64,000 nt of DNA from Haloarcula halophila (GTDB taxonomy: Archaea; Halobacteriota; Halobacteria; Halobacteriales; Haloarculaceae), in NCBI RefSeq assembly GCF_029278565.1, contig NZ_CP119559.1, positions 1,364,001 to 1,428,000 on the forward strand, given 5' to 3'. Shown here one piece after another: positions 33,111 to 42,273 of this stretch. The position numbers and the translations under genes are program-made. The notes beneath the pieces are model-generated. The model saw only the letters and a program-made list of their open reading frames with translations. It was not told where the DNA came from and ran no database searches. Position 1 is the first letter of the stretch, and each line of letters opens with the position of its first letter.

Positions 33111-33902
33111 ATGGGTCTCAAATGCTCCATCCTCGGGCATACGTACGGTGAGAGTACCGTCGAGCGCGACCGAGAGGAACAGGGGAGCGAAGTCGTCATC
33201 ACCATCACGGAGACGGAGACCTGTACGCGGTGTGGAAACACACGGGTCGTCTCCGAGAACAAGGAAGTGACGGCGATCGAAACGCCCTCGGACATCGCTG
33301 GCGAGGAGGTTGACGATACTGAGGACGGGGAACAGAACACGGACGGCGATGCCACGGGCAGCGAGCCGAACGCGGTCGAACAGGAACCACACCACGGTGG
33401 AGAGACCGGCGAGGCCGTCGGCAGTTCGACGCCACCCTCGCCGACACCACCGGATGAAGACGACGCGGAGATCATCGAGAGCGAGGACGGTCCCGACAGC
33501 GGCGACACCGAACTCGACGAACCGGCGACGACGAGCGGAATTCCCGACGCGGAGGACGGGACAGCACCCGAGCCCGATCCCGAAGACGACGACGCGGTCA
33601 TCCTCGACGAGACGGACGACGACACCGATCGGGACCCCGGTGAGTGGCCCCAGGAGGCAGCGGACGACGGGACCGACAGCGAGGGGCAACGAGAGGAGTG
33701 GGAGCCGGTGTCTACGGAAGACGAGACCGACGACGGACCGGACGTCGAACCACTGGGTGGCACGGCTATCACGGTCCCCGACGGCCAGTTTCGCTGTCCG
33801 GAGTGTGGGTTTACGACCGACGTGGAGGCATCGTCGCTGCGGGCAGGTGACTTCTGTCCGGAGTGTCAGAAGGGCGCACTGGTCACGGAACACACCGAGT
33901 GA
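33111..33902 (+). CDS. Acidic two-zinc-ribbon protein
   Basis: A 263-residue protein. The N-terminal domain (about 1-55) has C5 and CTRCG. A very acidic, disordered stretch spans about 60-220. The C-terminal zinc ribbon reads RCPECGFTTDVEAS...FCPECQKG. The dumbbell plan suggests an adaptor or nucleic-acid-binding protein. It is a known haloarchaeal family type without an assigned function. It starts 38 bp before the next gene's start-proximal region and is cotranscribed by position. Confidence 0.75.
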   Translation: MGLKCSILGHTYGESTVERDREEQGSEVVITITETETCTRCGNTRVVSENKEVTAIETPSDIAGEEVDDTEDGEQNTDGDATGSEPNAVEQEPHHGGETGEAVGSSTPPSPTPPDEDDAEIIESEDGPDSGDTELDEPATTSGIPDAEDGTAPEPDPEDDDAVILDETDDDTDRDPGEWPQEAADDGTDSEGQREEWEPVSTEDETDDGPDVEPLGGTAITVPDGQFRCPECGFTTDVEASSLRAGDFCPECQKGALVTEHTE

Positions 33903-33940
33903 ACACAAAGGGTAAGACGGGGCCTCGCAAAGTCCAATCC

Positions 33941-34333
33941 ATGCGAGAGTACAAGATGCGACGGGGCGAGCATCTGGAGGACCGCGTCCCTGACATGGAA
34001 GCGTTCGTCGAGGAGTATTTCGGAGAGGTGACAGACACGGAGGACTACAACGGTAACGACCTGCTCGTCGTCGACGAGCCGGACAATCCGGTGTTCGAAC
34101 GTGTCGTCGCGGGGAGGGTCACCTACAGTGGCAAGAAAGACAAACTGGCACTACACATCGACGAGCGTCCTGCCGAGGAGGTCATCGCCGAGGGTCACGT
34201 CGAGGCAGCCGAAGACGCCGTCGCAGTCAAAAACGACTTTCTGGAGGACGCGACCGATCGTGACGCGAAGGCACGCCGGGACTCGATGAAGCGATCGGTC
34301 GAGGACGAAGCTGACAAGCCCGACAACGTCTAA
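33941..34333 (+). CDS. Conserved haloarchaeal protein, DUF5611-like
   Basis: A 130-residue acidic protein that begins MREYKMRRGEHLEDRVPDME. It has a compact alpha/beta region with VVAGRVTYSGKKDKLALHID and a charged helical tail. I take it as the DUF5611 family, common in haloarchaea, with no known function. ATG at 33941 is used because an upstream GTG-started form would overlap the preceding zinc-ribbon gene. It follows that gene by 38 bp. Confidence 0.75.
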   Translation: MREYKMRRGEHLEDRVPDMEAFVEEYFGEVTDTEDYNGNDLLVVDEPDNPVFERVVAGRVTYSGKKDKLALHIDERPAEEVIAEGHVEAAEDAVAVKNDFLEDATDRDAKARRDSMKRSVEDEADKPDNV

Positions 34334-34527
34334 GCCGGCGCCACGATAGATGTCCCGCCGGGACACCGGCGGTTCGAACAGCGATAGTCGTCGCTGTGTA
34401 TCGTTATCACGGCCGTCAAGGATAAATACGCACATGTCGTTCACTCACCTACGCCGTTCCCGGAGGCGCTCACAAGTATCCGGGCTCTGGCAGCGATCCG
34501 CTGCTACGTCATGTGTTGATGACCTCC

Positions 34528-34546
34528 TGGAGGGTGGCTCCCTCCA
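34528..34546. repeat. Inverted repeat between convergent genes
   Basis: TGGAGGG and CCCTCCA pair across a 5-nt loop in the 240-bp gap between the DUF5611-like gene and the ABC permease gene, both of which end here. It may be a transcription-end hairpin. The rest of the gap shows nothing I can support. Confidence 0.35.
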
Positions 34547-34573
34547 CGTATCCGTCATCTTCGGTCCCGGTTC

Positions 34574-35341
34574 TTACTCTGCGAGTCCGTAGCCACGCTT
34601 GAACAGCAGGAAGTCGATCGCCAGGACAGCGATCGTCGCGCCGGTCAGAACCAGCAGCGACGTGTTGGGATCGATTTCGGTCACGCCGATCATGCCATAG
34701 CGAACCCCGTTGACCATGTAGACCATCGGGTTGAACAGCGAGACGCTCCGCCAGAGCGGCGGGAGGACCTCCAGCGAGTAGAACACCGCGCCGAAAAACA
34801 CCAGTGGCCGGAGGATGAACTGGTTCATCACCGTGAGATAGTCGAAGTCACTCGCCCAGAGCCCGCCGATCACACCGAGACCGCCGAACAACGTCGTGAT
34901 GACGAGGACGAACGCGATCAGGTAGACCGGGTTGGCGACCGGGACCGAAGTAAAGACGAGTCCGACGCCGATGATCAACAGCGAGGTGACGATCCCCCGC
35001 AGCGCGCTCGCTGTCACGTACGCCGACACCATGTCCCGGTTCGACATCGGGGAGGTAGTCACCGCCTGGATGTACTCGTTCCACCGGCCGTGGAAGATCG
35101 TGAACGAGGCGTTCTCGAAGCTATCGGAGATCGCACCCAGGACGACCAGTCCCGGGAGGACGAACTGGATGTAGCTCACCCCGGCGATCGAGCCGATCCG
35201 GCTGCCGAGGATGACACCGAAGACGGCGAAATACAGGGAGTTCGTGATGATCGGCGGCAGGAACGTGTTGTACGGCCGCCGGACGAACCTGAGCACCTCG
35301 CGCCGAGTCAGTGTCAGGAGTTGTGTCGTCCCCTGGCTCAT
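34574..35341 (-). CDS. ABC-2 type transporter permease
   Basis: A 255-residue protein with six hydrophobic segments and the ABC-2 signature region (FENASFTIFHGRWNEYIQAVTT). It forms the membrane part of an exporter with the ATPase encoded immediately upstream, whose stop overlaps its start by 4 nt. Such systems (DrrAB/NodIJ-like) export drugs, lipids or polysaccharide parts. Substrate unknown. Confidence 0.92.
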   Translation of the reverse strand: MSQGTTQLLTLTRREVLRFVRRPYNTFLPPIITNSLYFAVFGVILGSRIGSIAGVSYIQFVLPGLVVLGAISDSFENASFTIFHGRWNEYIQAVTTSPMSNRDMVSAYVTASALRGIVTSLLIIGVGLVFTSVPVANPVYLIAFVLVITTLFGGLGVIGGLWASDFDYLTVMNQFILRPLVFFGAVFYSLEVLPPLWRSVSLFNPMVYMVNGVRYGMIGVTEIDPNTSLLVLTGATIAVLAIDFLLFKRGYGLAE

Positions 35342-36282
35342 GCTGACACCTCCGCGTACTCGCGTTCGTCACGGGTCATGTCGACGAACACCTCTTCGAG
35401 CGAAGCCCGACGGATGTCCAGCGACGTGACGGTGTGGCCCATCGCTTCGAGTTCACGGAGGAGCGCCGGCGCGGTCTGGCTCCCGCCCGAGGCGGTGACG
35501 CTGAGTCCGTCGTCGGTCACCTCGATATCGGTCACGCCGTCGACGCTCAGCGTCGGCGCTGTTCGGGGCGGGTCCGCGAGTCCGATCGCGATGGTATCGG
35601 TTCCCCGGGCCATCAGTTCGTCGGGCGTGGCCACCTCGACCTTGCGGCCGCCGTCCATGATCGCGACCCGGTCACAGAGCCGTTCGGCCTCTTCGATGTA
35701 GTGGGTCGTCAACACGATGGTCGTCCCCGCGTCGTTCATCCGGTTGATGATATCCCAGAGGTCGTGGCGCAGTTGGACGTCGACGCCCGCGGTCGGTTCG
35801 TCCAGGATCAGTAGATCGGGTTCCGAGACCAGCGCACGCGCGAGCATGAACCGGCGTTTCATCCCGCCCGAGAGCCAGTCGAAACGGGTATCCCGCTTCT
35901 CCCAGATACCGACGGTCTTCAGGGCTTCTTCGGCCCGCTCCGTGGCCTCCGCGCTGGAGATGCCGTGGTAGCCGGCCTTGTGTTCCAGTACTTCGATGAT
36001 CGGGAAGAAGCGGTCGACGTTGAACTCCTGTGGTGCCAGGCCGATGCGGTCACGGACCTCCCGATAGTCGTCCTCGACGTCGAACCCGAACACCTCGGCG
36101 GTCCCGCCGTCCTTGTGGACCAGGCCGACCAGCGTGTTGATGAACGTGGTCTTGCCCGCCCCGTTGGGGCCGAGAAGGCCGAAGAACTCGCCGCGCTCGA
36201 CGGTCAACTCTAGCCCGTCGAGTGCCTGCACGTCGCCGTACTGCTTGCGTACGTCACGGGCACGGATTGCCGGCTCAGTCAT
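35338..36282 (-). CDS. ABC transporter ATP-binding protein
   Basis: A 314-residue ATPase with Walker A (GPNGAGKTT), signature LSGGMKRRFMLARALV, Walker B LLILDEPTAGVD and the switch His in TTHYIEEAERLCD. The C-terminal ~85 residues form the extra domain usual in DrrA-type exporter ATPases. It pairs with the ABC-2 permease by a 4-nt overlap. Confidence 0.95.
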   Translation of the reverse strand: MTEPAIRARDVRKQYGDVQALDGLELTVERGEFFGLLGPNGAGKTTFINTLVGLVHKDGGTAEVFGFDVEDDYREVRDRIGLAPQEFNVDRFFPIIEVLEHKAGYHGISSAEATERAEEALKTVGIWEKRDTRFDWLSGGMKRRFMLARALVSEPDLLILDEPTAGVDVQLRHDLWDIINRMNDAGTTIVLTTHYIEEAERLCDRVAIMDGGRKVEVATPDELMARGTDTIAIGLADPPRTAPTLSVDGVTDIEVTDDGLSVTASGGSQTAPALLRELEAMGHTVTSLDIRRASLEEVFVDMTRDEREYAEVSA

Positions 36283-36350
36283 CGTCTAGGCAAGCGCTCG
36301 AAGGCCGAAAAACACGTCGAAGCCGGGCGCGTGTGATCCCTGGTACCGTA

Positions 36351-36710
36351 CTACCGACCCAGCCGGTCGCGGGAGATGCCGACGCCCGACGGAGTGATGA
36401 TGAGCTGGTCGTCGTCCTTCTGGACGATGTCGCCGCCGACTTCGTTCGTGACCTGCTTGAGTTCGTCGCTGATGTGTTCCATCGTCCGGTCCTGCGTGGA
36501 GTGACGGATGATGTCGGCGATGACGATGTCGCCGTCGTAGACCGCGTCCTTGATCTCGACGACGTCCTGTGTGTCGCTGATCTGTGCGATCCGGACCTGT
36601 CGGTCGACGTCGGCCCCGGACGTCTCGAAGTCGTCGGCGTTCAGTTCGACGTAGTCGTCGGTCTTCCGGGACGACCCCGACTCGCCGAGGATCGAACTCA
36701 TGAGTCCCAT
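36351..36710 (-). CDS. sepF: Cell-division protein SepF
   Basis: A 119-residue protein with a short N-terminal amphipathic segment (MGLMSSILG) for membrane binding and the SepF core from about residue 40 (VRIAQISDTQDVVEIKDAVYDGDIVIADI...). In haloarchaea SepF anchors FtsZ to the membrane and is essential for division. The ATG at 36710 is chosen because SepF proteins begin with this targeting helix. Confidence 0.93.
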   Translation of the reverse strand: MGLMSSILGESGSSRKTDDYVELNADDFETSGADVDRQVRIAQISDTQDVVEIKDAVYDGDIVIADIIRHSTQDRTMEHISDELKQVTNEVGGDIVQKDDDQLIITPSGVGISRDRLGR

Positions 36711-36814
36711 GTCCCCCACGGCGTGCCGTGACGATTTAGGTCTTACGTCAGACACAGTTTGGTTCTCCGATTGGTTCCTGAACAAAAGCGGTCTGAACGG
36801 AGAGCGAACGCCCG

Positions 36815-37294
36815 CTACACCGAAAACTCGAACAGATCGTCGCCGACGTGGTGGATCGAGGAGACGACCTTCCCGCTGTCGCCGACCATATCCGATCCAG
36901 CGGTCATCGCGCGGCCGATCGCCAGCACCTTCCCGTGGGACTCCTCGGCGATGGCGACCAAGTCACCATCCAAGATGTCCGCGTCGGCCTCGGTGATCCC
37001 GGGCCGCATCACGTCGGCGCCGTCCGAGACGAAGGAGATCGCGCCTGCGTCGACCGTGACGACGTGTTTCTGTGGCGGGTAGTCGTTGGCCCCCTCGACG
37101 GTGAGAAACGGTTCGTCGTCGACGTATAGCACCAGCGGGTCCCCGTCGACGAGGACGACGTCCCAGTCGCTGTCGTCGAACTCGACTTTCTCGTAGCTGT
37201 CGGCGTCCAACTCGACACCGAGGTGCTCAGAGAGGGCGGTCGTGATGGCGTCGACCTCGTCCGAGCGGAGGTGGTGGCGCGATTTGACGTTCAT
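36815..37294 (-). CDS. PUA-domain RNA-binding protein
   Basis: A 159-residue protein. The N-terminal ~70 residues form an alpha/beta domain, and the C-terminal PUA domain (about 78-155) has the core HVVTVDAGAISFVSDGADVMRPGI and LDGDLVAIAEESHGKVLAIGRA. This arrangement is that of archaeal MCT-1/Tma20-like proteins, which bind RNA or ribosomes. Exact role unknown. It lies 104 bp upstream of sepF on the same strand. Confidence 0.88.
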   Translation of the reverse strand: MNVKSRHHLRSDEVDAITTALSEHLGVELDADSYEKVEFDDSDWDVVLVDGDPLVLYVDDEPFLTVEGANDYPPQKHVVTVDAGAISFVSDGADVMRPGITEADADILDGDLVAIAEESHGKVLAIGRAMTAGSDMVGDSGKVVSSIHHVGDDLFEFSV

Positions 37295-37391
37295 GTGCCC
37301 CTCTCGTGTGGCAGGGAGCGTAAGCGTAACGACCTCCCACGAGCGCGGGGACGAGCGGTGCCTTTAGCCCGGGACCGCCCGTAGGAGAAGT

Positions 37392-38303
37392 ATGCGCGTC
37401 GTCACGCTCCTGCCGTCCGCCACGGAGATCGTCTACGCACTCGGGGTCGAACCCGTCGGGGTATCCCACGAGTGCGACTACCCGCCGGCCGCCCGCGAAC
37501 GACCGGCGGTCAACCGCACACGGGTCGACCCGACTGCGTCCAGCGCCGAGATCAACGAGCAAGTCGCCGACGCCGAGGCCGGCGACGGCGTCTACGCCAT
37601 CGACCGGACGACACTCGCGGAGTTGGACCCCGACCTGGTCGTCACACAGGGCGTCTGTGACGTCTGTGCCGTCGATCACGTCCAGGTGGCGACGGCCGTC
37701 GAGGAACTGGGGTTGGACGCCGAAGTACTGACGCTGGACGTCCACAGCCTCGACGACCTCTTCGAGTCGATCCACGAGGTCGGCATGGCCATCGATCGCG
37801 ACGAGCGGGCGAGCGAGTTGGTCGCGACGCTCCGGGGTCGGGTCGCCGCCGTCGAGACGACCGCCGCATGTGCCGAGACCGAACCCCGGGTCGCCGTCCT
37901 GGACTGGCTCGACCCGATCATGGTCGCCGGCCACTGGGTCCCCGAGATGGTCGAGCGGGCCGGCGGCCGCTACGGCCTGGAGGTCGCTGGCGGTGAGTCC
38001 CGACCGCGCGAGTGGGATGAGATCCGCGAGTACGATCCCGAAGTGCTCGTCGCCGCGCCCTGTGGCTTCGACATCGACCAGACGCGCGAGAACCGCCGGG
38101 ATTTGACCGACCGCCCCGGGTTCGAGGAACTGACGGCGGTCCGGGAGGGTCGTGTCCACGTGATGGACGGCCACCACTACGTCAACCGCTCGGGGCCACG
38201 GCTCGTCGAGACGATGGAGTTTCTGGCGGCGCTGTTGCATCCGGACCGCTTCGACGCGCCACCGCGGGACGCGGTCGTCGAACTGGGGACCGTCCGGGCC
38301 TGA
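37392..38303 (+). CDS. BtuF-like cobalamin-type binding protein without signal peptide
   Basis: A 303-residue class III binding-protein fold of the BtuF/TroA type: RVVTLLPSATEIVYALG at the N-terminus, the VTQGVCDVCAVD cysteine motif and the late helix DRPGFEELTAVREGRVHVMDG. It starts directly with the first beta strand and has no Sec/Tat signal or lipobox, so it should stay in the cytoplasm, unlike the two lipoproteins at 6.4-9.2 kb. Ligand uncertain (cobalamin or an iron complex). Its stop abuts the stop of the next, convergent gene. Confidence 0.85.
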   Translation: MRVVTLLPSATEIVYALGVEPVGVSHECDYPPAARERPAVNRTRVDPTASSAEINEQVADAEAGDGVYAIDRTTLAELDPDLVVTQGVCDVCAVDHVQVATAVEELGLDAEVLTLDVHSLDDLFESIHEVGMAIDRDERASELVATLRGRVAAVETTAACAETEPRVAVLDWLDPIMVAGHWVPEMVERAGGRYGLEVAGGESRPREWDEIREYDPEVLVAAPCGFDIDQTRENRRDLTDRPGFEELTAVREGRVHVMDGHHYVNRSGPRLVETMEFLAALLHPDRFDAPPRDAVVELGTVRA

Positions 38304-38684
38304 TCAGGCCGCGACGGCGAGCAGACCGACGTAGACGTTTCCGAGGACCACGAGCGCCCCGGCGGCGACGACGGCCAGCAGCCAGGCGCGCCACCAGGGG
38401 AGGGATTCGACGAACTGGCGACACTCAAGCAGGACGACACCGACGTACAGGACCGTCGCTCCCTTGAGGAGGATGACCGCCATCGGCTGGTGGCGCAACA
38501 GCAGCCGAATCCAGGGGTTGGCCTCCAGGCCAGCGCCGGCAAAGCGGGCGGCAAACAGCGTGGAGGTCGCGTCGCCGAAGCCCCAGATCAACACCAGCGC
38601 GAACACTAACTCGACGTAGCCGGGTTTCTGGAGGCGGAACGTCAACGCCCGGGCGAGGGGATGTCGTTGCTCGGGATTCGGCAT
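38304..38684 (-). CDS. Small membrane protein, DUF5658-like
   Basis: A 126-residue protein with about three to four hydrophobic segments (VELVFALVLIWGFGDATSTLF, AVILLKGATVLYVGVVLL, WLLAVVAAGALVVLG). The GDATSTLFA...EANPWIR pattern recalls DUF5658 membrane proteins. Function unknown. It ends exactly where the convergent BtuF-like gene ends. Confidence 0.75.
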   Translation of the reverse strand: MPNPEQRHPLARALTFRLQKPGYVELVFALVLIWGFGDATSTLFAARFAGAGLEANPWIRLLLRHQPMAVILLKGATVLYVGVVLLECRQFVESLPWWRAWLLAVVAAGALVVLGNVYVGLLAVAA

Positions 38685-38765
38685 GGAAGTCCTATCGACA
38701 CCTGTTCGCTAATCCGACATAAGCGTCGCTGTGCAGCTATCAGCAGTGAGAACCGCCCGTAGCGA

Positions 38766-39581
38766 TCAGTCGTCGGCGAGCGAGCACCGGCCGTCGTAGC
38801 TGGCGTCGGCGACCCGGTCGATCGCCGGGTCCTCCCCACACACCGGACAGGTCGGGTCGGGCGCGACCGGGACCTCGTCGACGGACATGTCGGTGGCGTC
38901 GTAGGCCAGCAGTCGGCCGTCCAGGGACTCGCCGTACTCCATCGCGAGTTTGACGACCTCCGTGGCCTGGAGACAACCGATAGTGCCGGGGAGCACGCCC
39001 AGGACGCCGGCGGTCGCACAGTCCGGGACGGTCCCCTCCGGCGGTGCCTGCGGGAACAGACAGCGGTAACACGGTCCCTCGCCCGAGAAGGTCGTCACCT
39101 GCCCCTCGAACCGGAAGACCGCGCCGTGGGAGAACGGCGTCCCCGAGAGGGTGCAGGCGTCGTTGACCAGGAACCGGGTGGCGAAGTTGTCCGAGGCGTC
39201 GACGACGATGTCGTAGCGGTCGACGAGGTCGGCGGCGTTGTCGGCTGTCAGCCGGGTCTCGTGGGCGTCGACGGTCACGTCGGGGTTCAGTCCCGTGACG
39301 AACTCGCGGGCGCTTTCGACTTTCGGCCGCCCGATGTCGTCGTCACGGTGGATCACCTGCCGCTGGAGGTTCGACCGCTCGACGGTGTCGTCGTCGACGA
39401 TACCCAGCCGGCCGATTCCGGCGGCCGCGAGATACTGCAAGACCGGCGAGCCGAGTCCGCCGGCACCGACGACGAGAACGTCGGTGTCCAGCAGCGCCGC
39501 CTGTCCGTCCGGCCCCACGTCGTCCATGATGATGTGACGGGAGTACCGGTCGAGTTGTTCGGGGTCCAGATCCGGACGCAT
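38766..39581 (-). CDS. ubaA: E1-like SAMP-activating enzyme UbaA
   Basis: A 271-residue ThiF/MoeB/E1-type adenylyltransferase with nucleotide loop VVGAGGLGSPVLQYLAAAG (about 38-56), ERSNLQRQV and two zinc CxxC pairs (C171/C174 and C245/C248). C188 in PDCATAGVLG is the thioester/persulfide cysteine position known from Haloferax UbaA. It activates ubiquitin-like SAMPs for protein conjugation and for sulfur transfer to tRNA thiouridine and molybdopterin. No SAMP gene is adjacent. Confidence 0.94.
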   Translation of the reverse strand: MRPDLDPEQLDRYSRHIIMDDVGPDGQAALLDTDVLVVGAGGLGSPVLQYLAAAGIGRLGIVDDDTVERSNLQRQVIHRDDDIGRPKVESAREFVTGLNPDVTVDAHETRLTADNAADLVDRYDIVVDASDNFATRFLVNDACTLSGTPFSHGAVFRFEGQVTTFSGEGPCYRCLFPQAPPEGTVPDCATAGVLGVLPGTIGCLQATEVVKLAMEYGESLDGRLLAYDATDMSVDEVPVAPDPTCPVCGEDPAIDRVADASYDGRCSLADD

Positions 39582-39641
39582 GGCCGAGGGTTGCCCCCCA
39601 GCGAAGATAAACGGCGGGATCGGCTGTCGGGCGACGCCCGA

Positions 39642-40628
39642 TCAGTTGTTCCGCTGGAGGTCCGCGACCAGGCCGTCCATCTTCCGGTTGATCGCCGCGA
39701 TCTGGTCGGTCTGTCCGACGGCCTCCTCGGCGATCTCGGCAGTCGAGTCGGCGATCGTCTGGGCGGCGGTCGTCGACTGGTCGAGCATGCTCGCGACCTC
39801 CTCGGTCGCGGCGGCCTGCTCGTCGGTCGCCGTCGCGACCTCTTCGATCCCGTGGTTGACCTCGGTAACCGCGTCACCGATCTCGTCGAGGATCTCCGTC
39901 GACTCCTCGACGGTCTCGATCCTCTCGTCGATCTCGGCGTTGCTCTCTTCGAGGCTCTCGACGGCGTTTGCGGTGTCGTCCTGGATGCCGTCGATCATCC
40001 GCTCGATCGCCGCGGCCTGGTCCTGGGACTCCTCGGCCAGCGATTTGACCTCGTCGGCGACGACGGCGAAACCCTCGCCGGCCTCACCGGCCCGGGCCGC
40101 TTCGATCGATGCGTTCAGCGCCAGCATGTTCGTCTGGTCGGCGATGTCGTTGATCACCTCGACGATCTCGTCGATCTCCTCGACGCTCTCCTGGATGGTC
40201 TGGACGTCCTGGGCGACGCTCCCGGCGGCCGACTGGATCCGTTCCATGGCCGCGTGGACGTCCTCCGCGTTGTCCTGTCCCCGCTCTGCGAGTTGCGTCG
40301 CCTCCCGAGTGGCCGCCGAGACCTCCTCGGAGGAGGAGGCGATCTCCTCGACGGAGGCCGAGAGGTTCGATACCTCGCTGGCGACCTCCGAGATCGCCTC
40401 GTACTGTTCGGCCGCCTGCTCACGGATGTCGTCGGTCTCCTCGGCGATATCGACAGAGGAGTTCTCCAGTTCGGCGATCAGTGTCTGTATCTCGCTGGCC
40501 TGCTCGTGGTCGTAGCCTGCCTGGCGATCGATGTTCTCGGCGACGTCGTCCTCGATATCAGCGTCGATGTCGTCGTCGATATCGGCGTCGCTCGCCAACT
40601 CTCCGCTATCGAGATCGCTTTTGGCCAT
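39642..40628 (-). CDS. Soluble methyl-accepting chemotaxis transducer lacking a sensor domain
   Basis: A 328-residue protein that is essentially one long coiled coil. It contains the conserved signalling tip (EVINDIADQTNMLALNASIE, then EAARAGEAGEGFAVVADEVK) and flanking methylation-helix regions. There is no membrane segment, HAMP, PAS or globin domain; the N-terminal ~50 residues are only acidic. It is therefore a cytoplasmic transducer that must sense through another protein or a ligand at the coiled coil. A strong TATA box lies about 21-28 nt before the ATG. Confidence 0.93.
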   Translation of the reverse strand: MAKSDLDSGELASDADIDDDIDADIEDDVAENIDRQAGYDHEQASEIQTLIAELENSSVDIAEETDDIREQAAEQYEAISEVASEVSNLSASVEEIASSSEEVSAATREATQLAERGQDNAEDVHAAMERIQSAAGSVAQDVQTIQESVEEIDEIVEVINDIADQTNMLALNASIEAARAGEAGEGFAVVADEVKSLAEESQDQAAAIERMIDGIQDDTANAVESLEESNAEIDERIETVEESTEILDEIGDAVTEVNHGIEEVATATDEQAAATEEVASMLDQSTTAAQTIADSTAEIAEEAVGQTDQIAAINRKMDGLVADLQRNN

Positions 40629-40648
40629 AGGAGGTCGGTCTACTCATT

Positions 40649-40656
40649 ATTATATA
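40649..40656 (-). promoter_or_regulatory. TATA box of the soluble transducer gene
   Basis: TTATATAA within an AT-rich tract 21-28 nt before the ATG at 40628, fitting a leaderless transcript. Confidence 0.55.
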
Positions 40657-40720
40657 AGAGGTGTACCAAACAGTATCAGTTTTGAAAACCGCGCCCGGCG
40701 ACTGGACGATCGATCGGCGA

Positions 40721-42220
40721 TCAGCAGTCGTACAGCGCGCGGTACTTCTCGTCGGCGTAGTCGAGGAAGTGGTCGGCGGTGAAGGACTCGCCGGTCGCCT
40801 CCTGGATCAGGTCGTCGGTCGTGTAGCGGGCGCCGTGGCGGTGGACGTGGTCGGTCAGCCAGTCGTGGATCTCGCCGAACTCGCCGGCTCGAACCTGCTC
40901 GTCGAAGTCGGCGATGTCTTGACGGACGTGGTGGTTCAACTGCGCGGCCAGTACCGACCCCAGCGTGTACGTCGGGAAGTAACCGAAGGCACCGTTGGTC
41001 CAGTGGATGTCCTGGAGACAGCCCTCGGCGTCTGTGTCGGGCCTGATCCCCAGATACTCCTCCATCTTGTCGTTCCAGACCTGTGGGACCTCCTCGACGT
41101 CCAAATCACCGCGGATGAGATCCCGTTCGATCTCGAACCGGAGGATGATGTGCATGTGGTAGGTCAACTCGTCCGCTTCGACCCGGATGAGGTTGTCGTC
41201 GTAGACCTCGTTTGCGGCCTCGTAGAACGCACGGGGCGTGGCGTCGGTTCCGAGGTGGTCGTTGGCCGTCCCGGCGAAGAACTCCCAGAACGGCAGCGAG
41301 CGGCCGACGTGGTTCTCCCAGAACCGCGACTGGGACTCGTGGACCGAGAGGTCGCGGTTCGAGCCAAGCGGGGTCCCGTACTGCTCCTGGGGTAGCCCCA
41401 GCGTGTAGGTGGCATGGCCGAACTCGTGGATGGTCGAGCCGACGGCGTCCAGCGGCTCGTCGGGTTTGAACCGCGTGGTGACGCGGGCGTCGAACTGGGT
41501 TCCCGTCGAGAACGGATGGGGCGCGGTGTCCAGGCGGCCGCGGTCCCAGTCGTAGCCCAGCACGTCCAGTGCCTCCTCGACGAGGCCGTGCTGGGTGTCG
41601 TCGTCGTAGGTTCCCTCGAATGGATCGGCCAGGGAGACGTCGCTGTCGGCGATGTCGTCGATCAGCGGGACGAGTTCGTCCCGCAGGCGGGTCAGTACGT
41701 CCTCCGCGGTGTCGATGCCCAGGTACGGCTCGTACTCCTCGAACAGTACCTCGTAGGGGTCCCGGTCGGGATCGATCGCCTCGGCGTACTCCCGCCGGAG
41801 GTCGACCAGCTCTTCGAGGGTCTCGGCGTAGGCAGAGAAGTCGTCCTCGGCCTTGGCCTCCTTCCAGACGGGCAAGGCGTTCGAGGAGGCCTCCGAGATG
41901 CGCTCGACGAGGTCGGCTGGGACCCGAACCGCACGCTCGTGATCGCGGCGGACCTCGCGGACGACGGCCCGCTGTTCGTCGCCGAGGTCCGCCTCGTCGA
42001 GTTCGTCGAGCCACTCGCCGAGTCGCTCGTCGGTCAGCAGGTCGTGATGGAGCGTCGAGACCGCCGAGGATTGCTTCGCTCGCGCCGGCGTGCCGGCGTC
42101 GGGCATCATCACCTGCTGGTCCCACTGGAGGACACCGTTGGCGTCCTGGACGTAGTGGAGCTGTCGGACGTGATCGAGGAACTGCTCGTAGGTGGAGGAC
42201 TGTTCGCTTGCGCGTGCCAT
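40721..42220 (-). CDS. M32-family metallocarboxypeptidase
   Basis: A 499-residue protein of the thermostable (Taq-type) carboxypeptidase family, full length. Motifs: HPFSTGTQFDARVTTRF (substrate side, about 235-251), zinc-binding HEFGH (H265-H269) and the following HESQSRFWENHVGRS. It removes C-terminal residues from peptides, probably as a homodimer in the cytoplasm. It lies 53 bp downstream of the M20 peptidase gene on the same strand, a possible peptide-degradation pair. Confidence 0.95.
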   Translation of the reverse strand: MARASEQSSTYEQFLDHVRQLHYVQDANGVLQWDQQVMMPDAGTPARAKQSSAVSTLHHDLLTDERLGEWLDELDEADLGDEQRAVVREVRRDHERAVRVPADLVERISEASSNALPVWKEAKAEDDFSAYAETLEELVDLRREYAEAIDPDRDPYEVLFEEYEPYLGIDTAEDVLTRLRDELVPLIDDIADSDVSLADPFEGTYDDDTQHGLVEEALDVLGYDWDRGRLDTAPHPFSTGTQFDARVTTRFKPDEPLDAVGSTIHEFGHATYTLGLPQEQYGTPLGSNRDLSVHESQSRFWENHVGRSLPFWEFFAGTANDHLGTDATPRAFYEAANEVYDDNLIRVEADELTYHMHIILRFEIERDLIRGDLDVEEVPQVWNDKMEEYLGIRPDTDAEGCLQDIHWTNGAFGYFPTYTLGSVLAAQLNHHVRQDIADFDEQVRAGEFGEIHDWLTDHVHRHGARYTTDDLIQEATGESFTADHFLDYADEKYRALYDC

Positions 42221-42273
42221 GGCCGGCCGTTAGGACCCACACGGTAAATGGACGAGGTCGGCGGTAAACGGTG

